Shown here piece after piece: positions 63,517 through 64,000 of a stretch of 64,000 bases of DNA. Under the pieces are notes generated by a model. That model did not search any database, was not told where the DNA came from, and saw only the letters and a list, made by a program, of their open reading frames with translations. The stretch is from Chelatococcus albus. GTDB taxonomy: Bacteria; Pseudomonadota; Alphaproteobacteria; Rhizobiales; Beijerinckiaceae. Within the stretch, counting starts at the first letter, position 1; every line of letters starts with the position of its first letter. The position numbers and the translations under genes are program-made. Location of the stretch: NCBI RefSeq assembly GCF_030067675.1, contig NZ_JASJEV010000003.1, positions 62,001-126,000 on the forward strand, given 5' to 3'.

Positions 63517-63960
63517 ATGAGCGCTCCATCGCTTCCGTCGCGCGTCAACCTCGTCACGCTCGGCGTCGCCGACGTCGCGGCGAGCACGGCCTTCTACGAA
63601 AGCCTCGGCTGGCGCCGCTCCAAGACGGCGGGCAACGACACGATCTCCTTCTTCGCACTCGGCAATCTGGTACTCGCCATCTTCGGGCGCCGGAGTCTGG
63701 CGGAGGACGCGCAGGTGACGGACACGCCGCCCGGCTTCGGCGGTTTCACGCTCGCGATCAACATGGCGAGCGAGGCCGAGGTGGATGCCGCCCTCGCCGC
63801 GGCCGTGGCCGCCGGGGCGAAACTCCTGAAGCCCGGGCAAAGGGTCTTCTGGGGCGGATATTCCGGCTATTTCGCCGATCCGGACGGGCATCCCTGGGAG
63901 GTCGCCTTCAATCCGTTCTGGCCGCTCGACGCGAACGGCCTCGTCGTGCTGCCCCAGTGA
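63517..63960 (+). CDS. VOC family (glyoxalase/bleomycin-resistance fold) protein
   Basis: A 147-residue VOC-fold protein: VNLVTLGVADVAASTAFYES, FFALGNLVLAIFGR, GFTLAINMASEAEVDAAL, AGAKLLKPGQRVFWGGYSGY and FADPDGHPWEVAFNPFW. Members are lyases, dioxygenases or antibiotic-binding proteins; the metal ligands usual for glyoxalase I are only partly visible (His and Glu in GHPWEVA). CAGGGAG lies near ATG 63517. Function unknown. Confidence 0.9.
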   Translation: MSAPSLPSRVNLVTLGVADVAASTAFYESLGWRRSKTAGNDTISFFALGNLVLAIFGRRSLAEDAQVTDTPPGFGGFTLAINMASEAEVDAALAAAVAAGAKLLKPGQRVFWGGYSGYFADPDGHPWEVAFNPFWPLDANGLVVLPQ

Positions 63961-64000
63961 GGGCTTGAGCCGCGGCGCGATCGGGTGAGGATCGGCAGCA

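Overview
The window is about 64 kb of very GC-rich DNA. Third codon positions are almost always G or C. It reads as chromosome of an alphaproteobacterium, most likely a Hyphomicrobiales (Rhizobiales) member. The grounds are gene content and order (xseB-dxs-tlyA-RNA methyltransferase; glyQ-glyS with an S49 peptidase, a TrmN6-like enzyme, a DUF2007 protein, a polyprenyl synthase, ispE and ETF-QO close by; nadABC), a quinol oxidase of the short Q-loop CioAB kind, and one site matching the alphaproteobacterial LexA box GTTC-N7-GTTC. The genus cannot be fixed from sequence alone.

Layout. 1-8.95 kb: the end of a DUF2339 membrane protein, alanine dehydrogenase with a divergent Lrp/AsnC regulator, a nucleoside hydrolase, then xseB, dxs, tlyA and an Fe-S RNA methyltransferase. 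This last row is interrupted by two decayed genes, a pirin and a VapC toxin. 9.2-14.4 kb: a secreted orphan, then a six-gene copper-handling cluster on the minus strand (CusF-like, cupredoxin, Tat-exported multicopper oxidase, TolC-type lipoprotein, small lipoprotein, Cys/His protein). A textbook MerR/CueR-type promoter with a 19-bp spacer precedes it. 14.6-18.2 kb: a PTPS-fold protein lacking key catalytic residues, then a periplasmic sulfite-oxidase-fold protein paired with a membrane PAS-GGDEF-EAL enzyme. 18.3-32.8 kb: FAD-linked oxidase, YedK/SRAP, CorA, an acyl-CoA dehydrogenase/SDR/SDR operon, Sua5, DoxX with a LysR, AcuI-like reductase, and an MFS transporter divergent from a LysR over a perfect palindrome.

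32.8-37.7 kb: a mostly empty stretch with an ArsR scrap, then the nadABC operon for de novo NAD synthesis behind two matched 7-5-7 palindromes. 37.7-45.2 kb: SleB-type cell-wall hydrolase, pyruvate phosphate dikinase, and glyQS. 45.4-48.3 kb: several small secreted Tyr/Arg- or Gly-rich orphans around an SppA-like peptidase. 48.3-57.3 kb: TrmN6-like methyltransferase, DUF2007, polyprenyl diphosphate synthase, ispE, a TPR protein, ETF-QO, an EamA transporter and a family-4 uracil-DNA glycosylase. 57.4-64 kb: cydAB (CioAB), YpfJ metalloprotease, MoaB, a small glycosyltransferase-like protein, a radical SAM gene whose promoter spacer is filled by a LexA box, and a VOC-fold protein.

Themes. Dxs and IspE are two steps of the MEP isoprenoid pathway and the polyprenyl synthase uses its products for quinone side chains. 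ETF-QO, the acyl-CoA dehydrogenase and CioAB feed and drain the same quinone pool. The most novel-looking unit is the copper cluster: it has an outer-membrane channel protein but no RND pump, periplasmic adaptor or P-type ATPase beside it. No rRNA, tRNA, CRISPR array, insertion sequence or prophage was recognised.
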